DNA of 64,000 nt from Naematelia aurantialba (taxonomy: Eukaryota > Basidiomycota > Tremellomycetes > Tremellales > Naemateliaceae). The notes under the pieces are model-generated. The model was given only the letters and a program-made list of their open reading frames with translations, did no database searches and was not told the DNA's origin. Below are positions 44,050 through 53,333 of the stretch, piece by piece. The stretch lies in assembly GCA_021527695.1 (NCBI GenBank), contig JAKFAO010000008.1, positions 372,001-436,000 of the forward strand, written 5' to 3'. The translations under genes were made by a program, and so were the position numbers. Each line of letters opens with the position of its first letter. The stretch's first letter is position 1.

Positions 44050-46456
44050 TCACCACCCCCCGTACGGGTCTTCCTCTCCCGCCACCATGACCCGCGTTGC
44101 GGGTGGCGCCACTGGCGCCCAACCATCATCCATGATCCTCGGTCTTCCCCCCATACTGCGCTTACTGACGGCTGCCGTTGTCGGCACCTGGGTCCAGCCA
44201 GACTCGAATATCGGCTCTACCGCTGGCACAGTCGGGACGAGAACGCTTTTGGGCACTTTGACCTTGCCTTGTTTGGCGTTTGCAATGTCCTTCAACGTGG
44301 CTATCTGAGTGGCGGGCGCAGCAGTCCACACCACATTGAAAGGCGGCCGGACCCTCACTGGTGCTTGAATCGGCGCCACCCGTGGAGTCGGCCTTGCTCG
44401 GCTGTGGGCAGGTATTGTGTTTGGCGGCAGAGTGTGCATATTACTCTCATTCGGCTCACCGCCATACGGCGTGAACGGTTTACCGTGGTCTGGCATGTCG
44501 AATGATGGGATCTGAGTATTTTCGTATGCCATCCAATCGAGGAACGCCGCTCCCCGATGGAACGGGTTATGTTTGTCGTGTCGTGTCGGTTCCACCGGTG
44601 ACCGTGCTGTTTGTCCCTGATCATTCTTCCAGCTCAACGGCCGGGAGGGTTGGTTATGTAAACCATGAGAGGCTGAGTGGTCGCCCACCATTCGTTGAAC
44701 GGCAGCGAGATTGACCTGATATACCCCATTACGCACGTACATCTTGTCGATTTCAGGCAGATTAGCCCCTGCGCTTTCTCCGCCAGTATGCTCGGATGAG
44801 AGAGGGCTGCCGCCGATATGTGCTAGCGAGGAAGCGGTGTCGCCAGTAGACTGCTCGGATAACGAATGCGAGTCAGATTTATTTGAGCTGGGGATACCAG
44901 AGCCGTCTGGAAAGTCGAAAGATGGCAAGTCCTGACCGACATCGATCTGCTCGTACGCTGTGAAGGGGTCAAACTCGTCGACCATACGCTTCGGTGCGAG
45001 GACAGTAGCAGGAGCTATGGGCAACGAAGGGAAATCCGCCAAAGAGGCTGCACGGCTCGAGATATGCCCGGAAAGAGCGGCGCCGCGCTGCTAGGACATC
45101 AAAACGGCTCCCGGACGGTGTAAATATGTGACCCACCGAATCCAGAGCGTCGGTAGTGGCAAGAGTCTGATCGTATTCCGCGCTCATCACCAGCTTTGTG
45201 GGCGGGTGAGGTGCTGGGCGAGGCGGTGTAGCTTTCAGCTCATCGAGGACCTGCTGGATCCGTGATGCAGGAACGTCTTTACAACCGTGTTGTGTTTGAT
45301 AATGCTAGGACTGATTAGCGACTAGTCACTCTTCGGTAACGACAACTTACCTGAAGAGCCATGTGAGCGTTGGGGAAGGAGACGATGTGAGTGCTGCAGA
45401 GCAACGACCAGGGATGTTCAGCCTTCTTATGCTGAACCAGATTAGCAAACTGACTGAAGGCAGTCTGCATCCCCAGAGTGACATTCTTGTAGTGAACTGA
45501 CCTCGCGGAGATTGAAACGCAGACTGAACATCTGGTGGCAGACATCGCAGGCGGTTGCCTGCTGACTGTCACCTTCGACTGAACTTGACCTCACAGGCAC
45601 CTATTAGATTAGTATCCATCGCGGAAGTGACATAACTCTACGGTGGCTCACGAGACCGTCGGGGTGGACTACGGTATCGTGCTTCTCCGGGTTAGCGACA
45701 TGGTCGAACACATTGCTGCAGTCGGGTAACACTCACCTGCCTCAGAGCCGCATCATGAGGAAACACTCGGTGGCAGGGATAACAGAACGCTTTGCGGACC
45801 CTGCTGCCCGACCTGTCTCTCTCGGCAGACGAAGATGTCTTGGTCTTGGTGCTCCCAACAGGCTGGGGGTGAGAGCTGGGGAGAGTCCAAGTTGAATCAT
45901 CCGCCCAATCACTGGATATATGCTCGTCCCACTCCCCACGAGAGCTTCCTTCTTGCCCCTCCCAGCCCCATCCAGAGTCGTCGGTCTCCCTCTGCCTCCC
46001 CTCTACCTCTTCCTCCTGCTTCTCCCCCTCCTCCTCCTCGTTCAACGACTCTTCCTGGTTCAACGACGCTTCCTTCTCCCCCTCCTCCGGGTTCCACGAC
46101 TCTTCCTGGTTCAACGACTCTTCTGCATCATCCAACGACCTCTCCGCCTTCCCATCTCCCTTCCCCACTCTGATCTCTACTCCTCCCTTCTCCTCCTTAC
46201 GACCACGCCGAATTTCATCCTGCTCATGCTGCTGCTTGTGCTGCTCATGTTTCCCGTCCTGCTCGTGCTGCTTGTGCTGCTGATCCTGCTGGTGCTCCAG
46301 TTCCGAGCCCCAACCGTGCTTCCCCTCACCACCAGCCTGAAGTCCGCCGGGAAAGACCCGGCTCGACGTGAGCGTCCGATAAGATCCACAACGACCATCC
46401 AAGTGGTGGGATACAAGCAGGACCAGCAGGAAGAGCAGCTCGTATGTCCACCACAT
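44050..46456 (-). CDS. C2H2 zinc-finger protein with hydrophobic N-terminus
   Basis: Exon 1 (46456-45737, 240 codons) starts MWWTYELLFLLVLLVSHHLD, a signal-anchor-like segment. A His/Gln/Glu-rich region follows, then RKAFCYPCHRVFPHDAALRQ. A 30-nt exon (45681-45652, HDTVVHPDGL) completes finger 1 as C-x2-C-x12-H-x4-H. Exon 3 (45600-45502) and the next give CDVCHQMFSLRFNLRE and NLVQHKKAEHP (finger 2), then LCSTHIVSFPNAHMALQHYQ and TQHG (finger 3). After ATTDALDS another intron leads to QRGAALSGHISSRAA and a polar tail ending DDGWAPVAPPATRVMVAGEE, DPYGGW. All junctions found are phase 0 GT-AG. C2H2 fingers imply DNA, RNA or protein binding. The hydrophobic start is at odds with a soluble nuclear protein; if translation begins elsewhere it may vanish. 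Confidence 0.65.
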
Positions 46457-47147
46457 CTTAGAGTCGTCCTACGTCCCCGATGTACCCCCCGCCCGGAGGA
46501 TGCGAGTTGCTTTACACGCACGATAGGAAGGAAGGAACGAGCCGTCTACACATGGAACTGGGAGGTTGGCAATATGGAGAACAGTCAAAATGGGGTCTGG
46601 GCAAACATGATGAAGAGAGGGAAGAGAGGAAGGAGGAAGAGAAAGAGAGAGGAGACAAGGCAAGGAAAGCTGCTTGGGAAAGAAAGCAGGAGCGTCAACG
46701 TTTCAACTTTTAGGTACGGGGCAAGCTGGTAGATTCGTTCACTCAACCCTTGATTTTGATTGCTTGGGCCCAAATCTCAGCTCAGCTCATGAACAGCCGA
46801 ACAGTCGCAGCAGCAGCAGCAGCAACTCTAGCTTGGTAGTTTTTACTGAGCGACTTGCATCTACTGGCCCTCACCCGAGCTGGCTGACAAAGGGGTGACG
46901 GTGACCCGGGTTCGCGCTACGGTTCGCAAATCTCGCAGACTCATACCATACATACATGCTTCTCGCTATCTTACACATGGTGATGGTTTCCTTTCTTCTT
47001 TGATCGATGCACTATGCACAGCGAGAGTATACTCTCGCTACCTTGATTCAGTCCATCAGGTGGAGCTTATTCTTGCGCCTCGGCCCAGGCAGGGAGCCAC
47101 CTGCAGGGTCAGCATGACATGGCGACCGTTGGGAGAGATCGAGGGAC
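46457..47147. other. intergenic: promoter of zinc-finger gene and 3' flank of fasciclin gene
   Basis: About 690 nt. It holds a GA-rich tract (46605-46660), a CAG run (about 46805-46825) and a 20-nt perfect palindrome (47020-47039). No gene is supported. Confidence 0.55.
47020..47039. terminator. 20-nt perfect palindrome downstream of fasciclin gene
   Basis: AGCGAGAGTATACTCTCGCT is its own reverse complement. As RNA it can fold to an 8-bp stem with a UAUA loop. It lies 109 nt past the fasciclin stop on that gene's strand. A 3'-end role is only an inference; a binding site for a dimeric factor is equally possible. Confidence 0.35.
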
Positions 47148-49196
47148 TCACTCCTCCCAGTCGGCCCAAGCGTCGGGGCCGTAAGCGGGTTTATTGCCGT
47201 CATCGTCGTGGTTGTGGTGCTTGTGCGGCGGGACGAGAACGTGGCCAAGAACCTGGAAGGCTCCGTTGTGAGCAGGGACATCGACCACCTCGACGTCTTG
47301 CCCGTTGACCTTGATGTTGATCTTGACAGCACCTGGACGGGATCAGCACCTAGACGTGCCAATAAAAGCCAGAAGCAGACAAAAGAAGGGAACAAGACGA
47401 CAAAACTCACCCTCAACCGGAAGCACCTGGGTCTTGTCAATGATAATGGTGAGAGTCTCGTTGGGGAGCGAGGTGGGAACCTGGAGCTCCCTGTGGAAGC
47501 CAGCGTCGTCATTGACGGTCAAGTCGTCGTCGTCCTTGCCGTGGTGGTTGTGGCCGTGGTCATGTTTCCTGTCGAAGTAGACGAATTCGGAGAGCAGCAG
47601 CGCGTGGGGCACGTCGTGGTACCTCAGGATCTTCTCCAGGGCGTTCTGGCCGAAGGGCGAGAAGAGGAAGAGCTTGAGCTTCTCGGGCAGCTCCTTGAAC
47701 GCCTCGTTGGTGGGTGCGAAGAGAGTGGTCAGTGGGGTGCCGGTGAAGCGCGGCTTGCCCGGGGACGAGTGCTTGCTGTCATATTCCCAGTCGAGGTATT
47801 TACGGCCATGGAGCCGCTGAACGGCCGAAGTGAGGGTGGAGAAGTGGTCGGGGAACAAGTAGGCTGACTGGAAGACGGACGGCGGAGGAATCAGAGGTGC
47901 ATTGAGCGTGTGGAAGTAACCGTTGGATGCTTTCTTGTCCGTGACGAGCAGCTTGGCGTAGAAGTTGAGCTCGATCGCTGGGTGGTCAGTAAAGGAACGT
48001 GTCTGGGATGTAGGCGCCCCGGGGGGAGAGTAGACATACAAGGCGGAACGAGCTTCCTCTGCACGCGAATACGCCTGTGCAGACCAGCATACGATCCATC
48101 ATCTGCCTTGAGGGCGGTCTCGACGGTGTAGTTGCGCGCGATCTCCTGAGCAGTGTACGCCTTGGGCAAGCCGTGGTACTGCAGGACCTTGCCGGCGATG
48201 TACCTGAAGATCTCCTTGCGGCGCTTCTTCTTGTCGTCGTCATCATCATCATCATCGTCGTCGTCGTCATGGTCACCGTCGTGGTGGTGGCGGCGATGGT
48301 GGTGGTCATCGTCATCGTCGTCCTCGTCCTCGTCGGCGACCGACAGCGAGGGGTCGGTCTCAAGGGCCGCCGACAGGGTTGCGAGCGACGGGTTCCTGAT
48401 CAGCTGGGTCGTGTGAGCTATGCCCGGGAAGGGAGGGTACGACATACTTCATGAAAGACATAGTCATCGTCGTCATCATCATCATCGTCCTCGCCGCGGT
48501 GCTCGGGGGGCTTGAGCGCATCGTTGTTGGGGGCCTGGGTGGTTAGGATGTTTGCGCCCTCAGTGTGGAACACTCACAAAGAACGTGATCTGCCGGTTCT
48601 TGTCGTCGAGGACCTTGATGGCTTTCTTTTCAAACTGCGATGGCTCAGAGCGTTCCGAGACGCTTGGGGAATGGGAGTGGGTGACTCGACCGACAGGTGG
48701 AAGGAGGCGGGAAGAGAGGAAGAGGGGAAGAACGGAAGAGAGGAAGAGAGGAGAAGACGAGAAGAAGAGAGGAAGAGAGGAAGAGAGGAAGAGAGGAAGA
48801 GAGGAAGAGAGGAAGAGAGGAAGAGAGGAAAGAACAAGAGAGGAAGAGAAGAAAGAGCAAGAGAAAGAGAAGCCGCACCTCGATAATCTTGACGAGCCTC
48901 GAGAAGGAATTGGTATCCGCCTTGAGCTGCTGCCAGATGGTCTGGTCCTGGTCATCGTACGAATCCTCATTCTCGAGCAACTCTTCCGCCTTTGCCCAAC
49001 TCCAGTCGGACAGCGACTTCAGGCCTTCAAAGAACCCAGCCTGGACTTGGGCCCACTGGCCGAGACCGAGTTCGGGCGTCTGGTCGTAGCCGTTGCCGTA
49101 GCCGTTGCCGTTACCGTTTGCATGGGCGTGGGCATGCTTCGCTGGCGCTGCTACGACCAGGGGCAGGAGGGGTACGAGTGCGACGAGGAACTTCAT
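47148..49196 (-). CDS. secreted fasciclin (FAS1) domain protein with His/Asp tracts
   Basis: A secreted or cell-surface adhesion-type protein. ATG at 49196 opens a signal peptide (MKFLVALVPLLPLVVAAPA) and a HAHANGNGNGYGNG linker. One FAS1 region starts SFSRLVKIIE|FEKKAIKVLDDKNRQ then ITFFAPNNDALKPP. A second, better conserved one contains LTTLFAPTNEAFKELPEKLK, NALEKILRYHDVPHALLLSE, and the closing GQDVEVVDVPAHNGAFQVLG then HVLVPP (H2-type box). The stop is at 47148 after AYGPDAWADWEE. Acidic runs and a HHHRRHHH-Asp-rich insert interrupt the first region, and a DHGHNHHGKDDDD insert the second. Intron 1 carries a GGAAGAGA array. A TATA box lies at 49279-49286. No GPI signal was seen. Confidence 0.85.
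48713..48850. repeat. GGAAGAGA microsatellite in fasciclin intron 1
   Basis: About eight perfect 8-nt units occupy roughly 48763-48830, flanked by degenerate copies. The run is purine-rich on the plus strand, so the transcribed intron is pyrimidine-rich ahead of its CTGAGC...CGCAG acceptor. Confidence 0.85.
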
Positions 49197-49278
49197 CTTT
49201 GCCTAGCCTTGTCTAGCCTTGCCTGGTCGGGTATGGCAGGAGGGCAGTGGACAGAAGAGCAGCAGGCGAACGAGCCGG

Positions 49279-49286
49279 TATATATA
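49279..49286 (-). promoter_or_regulatory. TATA box of fasciclin gene
   Basis: TATATATA lies 83-90 nt upstream of the ATG at 49196 on the minus strand. Confidence 0.65.
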
Positions 49287-49674
49287 CATCGCAGCCGCAA
49301 AGCACGACCTCTTGCAAGCGAAGACGCCAATGCAAACGTGCGATGACGACAAGCCTAAAAGGATGGAACCACTTGTCCGCGCTTGTCCCCCTTCCCCGTC
49401 CGCCCCCTTGCACCTCCCTCTCCCTCGTCCCCCTCTCCCGCCCAGTGTCTCTCCGTGCTGTCCCGTCCTGTCGCCCTTGGCCTCTGTCATCTGCCATCTG
49501 CCATTCCCCCGGACTACCGGTCAGATGGTCAAAGCCCCCAGCGCCGGGAAAGGCATCAAAGTGGCGTGACCAAGACACAAAGCCAGAACCCACAAGGGGC
49601 AAACGTGCATGTGCATGTCGTAGGCTTTAAACGAGTGATGCCATCGATCCTCTGACATGGCGACATTGCCCGTC

Positions 49675-49704
49675 GCCATCGCCATCGCCATCGCCATCGC
49701 CATC
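49675..49704. repeat. GCCATC x5 microsatellite
   Basis: Five perfect hexamer units in the intergenic region. Confidence 0.9.
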
Positions 49705-50117
49705 ACCTGATCTCACGCCGCACCAGCGTTTTGCAGAAATGGCGTCATCGTGACTGTCTACCCCAGACTTCTCCGCGTGGCCCCAGATTCGGGATTGACG
49801 ACGCACGGTAACATGAGAGATGGCATATACAAAGGACACAACGAATGCTAATGCTTGTCTCATGACGACTCGAGGTGCTGCGCAGCAGACACCACCGTTA
49901 TACTGTGTATACAATCCACTGTACACGCGGATGAAGTCTCATCCCCTAAGCGCGCGAGGACACCACCCCTACGCCCAACGGCGATCAAGGCCAGTGCGCA
50001 GGTCGAAGCCACACCTCTGATCACACGTGTGTACCCACAGAGCCACTACGCCATACCACGCAAGCTCCAAGCCCCCTGTCGCGCAAAGTCGCTCGAATTG
50101 CGCAAGCACAAGTCGAG

Positions 50118-52719
50118 TCACCTCGCACGCCCCAGCAGCACCCGGACCATGACCGCCCCCACCCCAACACCCACCAGGAACAAGTATCCTGGCAATTCCC
50201 TGATCCGTCTTGGCAGCGGGTCGTCCCCGTCTGCTGACCTCGAGGCCAGTCCAAATGCCTCGAGGAAGCCCAGCACAGGGCTGAACGGTGACGGCGACCG
50301 CGACGGTGACGGTAACGGTGACAGTGAGGGTAGCGGTGACAGTGACGGTAGCGGTGACAGTGGCAGCAGCTTTGGAGGCGCTTTAGACCGATCGACTTGT
50401 GCCAGTTGCAGTTCGAGCTCTTGAACACGCTGCAAAACCTGCTCCAACTGGTTCTCAAGCTGCTTCTCTCGCTCGGCATGCTGGACGTCCTCTGCGTGCT
50501 TGGCATGTTCAGGAGTAGGCGGAGCAAAGATGCCTTGCGCCGCGGCGGGCTTGATAGTGACTCGCCTCGCAGTCGTCCAGCGCGACGTCTCTGACTCGGC
50601 GTCTTCCTCGTCCGACTCGGCGGACACTACGGGTCGCCGACGCAAAGTACTGTAAGAGCCTTTCTTGCGGGCATGTTTTGTCTCCTTGTTGTCGTCACCC
50701 GTCGACAGACCAAGGCCAGTGACGCCCGACGCCGACGCCAACGGCCGCTCGGGAGTAGGCGTGACTTCAGTCCGCGCCTCTTCCCTCCTCACGTCGTGAA
50801 TGGACGTCTTCGAGTCCTCCAGGACCAGAACTGGCTCGGGCTCGCTGGACCCAGACGCACTGCGAATCGTCAGGCCCTGGCCCTTGATCTCGCCTCCCTT
50901 GTCGAGCTCAACGCCATCGAGCAGAGGTGTGACGATATTATCGACACCGTCGCCGTCGTCAAGTAGAGGAGAGACGATATCGACGTCGTCCGAGTTGGCT
51001 TCGAGGTGTGTGCCCGGCGGACTCGGACTGGACTCTGCGTCGGCCATGCCGCCCTGACTGAGCAGGCTTTCCCGCCGCACTCTGCGCTGTTGTCCAAAGG
51101 GCAGTGCCGGCGGCGGCGACAACACGCGGTCGAGGTGCTGCCATCGCCGCCACACTTCAGCTTTTTCACTCCCGCCTGTCCACTGCGGCCGCAGCCGTGG
51201 AGCGACTTGACCTTGACCTTCGTCGCCGCTTGCCTCGGATGCTGAATCGCGCGCCTCGAGAGCATTTGCCATACGCCGCACACCGGTGATTGCAGACTCG
51301 GGGATCTCGTCCTCCTCCAGCAGTACGGAACCAGGCGTGTTGATGGACTCGTCCATCGTGTTTCGGCCTTGTAGGGACGCGCGGCGGAGTCGGCGCGAGA
51401 TTGTCAGGAGGAGCGGAAGGAAGGGCGGTCCGGGAGTCGACGAGCTGTGGTGAAACATTAGCATCCAGTCGGTGTCTGCAGTTGCGCGAAAGCGTGCTCA
51501 TCATCGCCTTCCTTGTTGCGGAGGTGTGTGTGGACTATGTGGGGATGAAGAAGTCTGGAGCACTCACCTCCATCCTTCTGAATTCCCGCGGAGAAACTGG
51601 CGGCCGGTCACCTGGTGCCGCAGGACCCAAGACTTGATATCCTCCACGAGCGGAACAGGCAGGACCGCACTTGTCCCGTCGGTCCCGCCGGTCCGCAGCG
51701 TCTGGACGAGGTACTGCGCCAGTTCGGATGCTATGTCGTGTCAGCTTGTCCTCAACCGCTTGCAGCTCCAGCACTGGATGCTGAATACTCACGTGTCCAT
51801 ATTTTTGGGTCCAGCTGAAACAGAGCGATCAGCTCTTGATGCACACATAGAGTGACAGCGTGGGGGATGGTGAAGAGCGCAGGGGGTGAGTAGAGGCGTA
51901 AGAAGTGATCAAGCGTAGGGAAGAGTAAGAGCGTACGGTGGGAGTAAGAGCGTAGGGGAGAGTAAGAGAGTACGGGAGAGTAAGAGCGTGGGGGAAGTAA
52001 GATGGACGTACAGGCAGCTCGACGGATCTGGATCTCGCATCCTTGCTCGCCCCTCCTGCCGCAGCAATCGACTTTGAGGACAGACACGGAAACGTCCCGC
52101 TTCGCGGCATCGTCGGGCGTACCGGGCTATCCAAGCTGCGTCTGCCGCCACGCTCTTCCACAGTTGCACCATGCCCCGTCCCAGCAGTCCCAGCAGTCCC
52201 CGGCGTTCCAGCAGTCCCCGGCGTTCCAGGCGTGCCAGGAGGCCCAGCTCCAAGAGGTCCAGAAGATCCAGAAGGTCCAGAAGGTCCAGGAGATCCAATG
52301 GCAGGGGACGCCGAGTGCGCCAGACTGCTCATACTGCGACTAGGCTTGTGTCTGCCCACGGACATGGGCGGCGGCGCAGGCGACGAATTCGACCGCGTGA
52401 GGAGGGACGACGACGTGCTCTGGATGAGGTAGGGATGGTAGTTTTTCGACTGCTGGGTGTGGGGTGTCGAGGGCGACGGGGACGCGAGAGTCGGAAGGGA
52501 GGTGGATTGTGGGAGGTGTGGGTTGGGTGTTGGAGTGTGAGTGGGGTGGGACTGACTGTGGGTGTGGCTGTGGTTGTGGGTGTGGTTGTTGTTGTGGTGG
52601 TGATTGTGGTTGTGGTTGTGGTTGTGGTTGTGGTTGGGTGTGTGGTTGTGGCTGCTGTTGCTGTTGTGTGTGGAGGGCGTGGATGGGAGAGGCGCGGATG
52701 GGAGAGGCATGCCGGCCAT
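50118..52719 (-). CDS. SAM-like, coiled-coil, tail-anchored protein (unknown function)
   Basis: Four exons (52719-52012, 51814-51793, 51730-51568, 51444-50118) sum to 740 codons, giving 739 aa. The N-terminal 236 aa are disordered and include a His/Asn/Thr run. A 22-nt micro-exon plus the next exon encode LDPKIWTPSELAQYLVQTLR and VPLVEDIKSWVLRHQVTGRQ then FLRGNSEGW, which resembles a SAM-type helical module; PFLPLLLTISRRLRRASL continues it. The rest is polar, with a coiled coil near EREKQLENQLEQVLQRVQEL and LSPLPSLSPLPS repeats. The last residues, GYLFLVGVGVGAVMVRVLLG plus RAR, form a tail anchor with a basic end, suggesting the mitochondrial outer membrane or ER with the bulk in the cytosol (inference). 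Intron 1 (51815-52011) is repeat-rich. Confidence 0.7.
51815..52011 (-). repeat. repeat-rich intron 1 of the SAM-like gene
   Basis: On the minus strand, degenerate TACGCTCTTACTCTCCC-type units recur about seven times between the GTACGT donor and the TTTCAG acceptor. Confidence 0.75.
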
Positions 52720-53333
52720 GTTGCGAGGGCTCCTGTCTTCGAGTCTGAGCAATCGATCAGGTGCTCCTCAGATAGCAAGGGACCGGGCAGACGACACGCA
52801 GTAGACGATGTTAGGCGATGGTAGCGATGGAGGCAATGTTTTGCGATACGAGACGATGTAGGCGATGGTATGCGATGTCTAGATGAATGCCGATCCAAGA
52901 CGTTTGGCACTGAGACGCTCGAGCTGCAGACGCTCGTTGGCTGATCGCCTGGAGCTGGTCGTCACTAGATCCGAAAGACAGCTACACCCCCAATCGTGTC
53001 CACGCTCGAGTGTCGCTTTGGTTCACGCTTCTCCCAGCTACTCGGGCTGCACGACCCGACGACCTGCTGTCAAGACCCAAGCAGAACTCGAGAGAGATGG
53101 TCGAAACCAGTGTTTGCGCTGAAACAGACGCGCCTTTCTTTGCTTTCTGCTCGCACGTGGCGAAATTTGCCACCCCGTCGTGAGCAGTAGATGCACATAC
53201 TACTGTACTGTATCCCTATGATCTATGGCACAACAACCCTGCAACAACCCTGGAACCGCAAAAGAGGCTACAGACCCTCATCTACCTCTACACCCTATCT
53301 GACCTCGTCGGTGTGTAATGGCCCTGTAGTGAT
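52720..53333. other. intergenic: promoter of SAM-like gene and 3' flank of DeSI-Trx-PUL gene
   Basis: About 610 nt without a supported gene. CACGTG occurs at 53154-53159, and GGCGATGGTA/GGCGATGG-like repeats at about 52800-52880. Confidence 0.5.

Larger units (their letters stand above)
49197..50117. other. intergenic: fasciclin promoter and 3' flank of SAM-like gene
   Basis: About 920 nt without a supported gene. It holds a TATA box (49279-49286), a C/T-rich block (49383-49450), five GCCATC units (49675-49704) and CACGTG within ACACGTGT near 50024. Confidence 0.55.
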
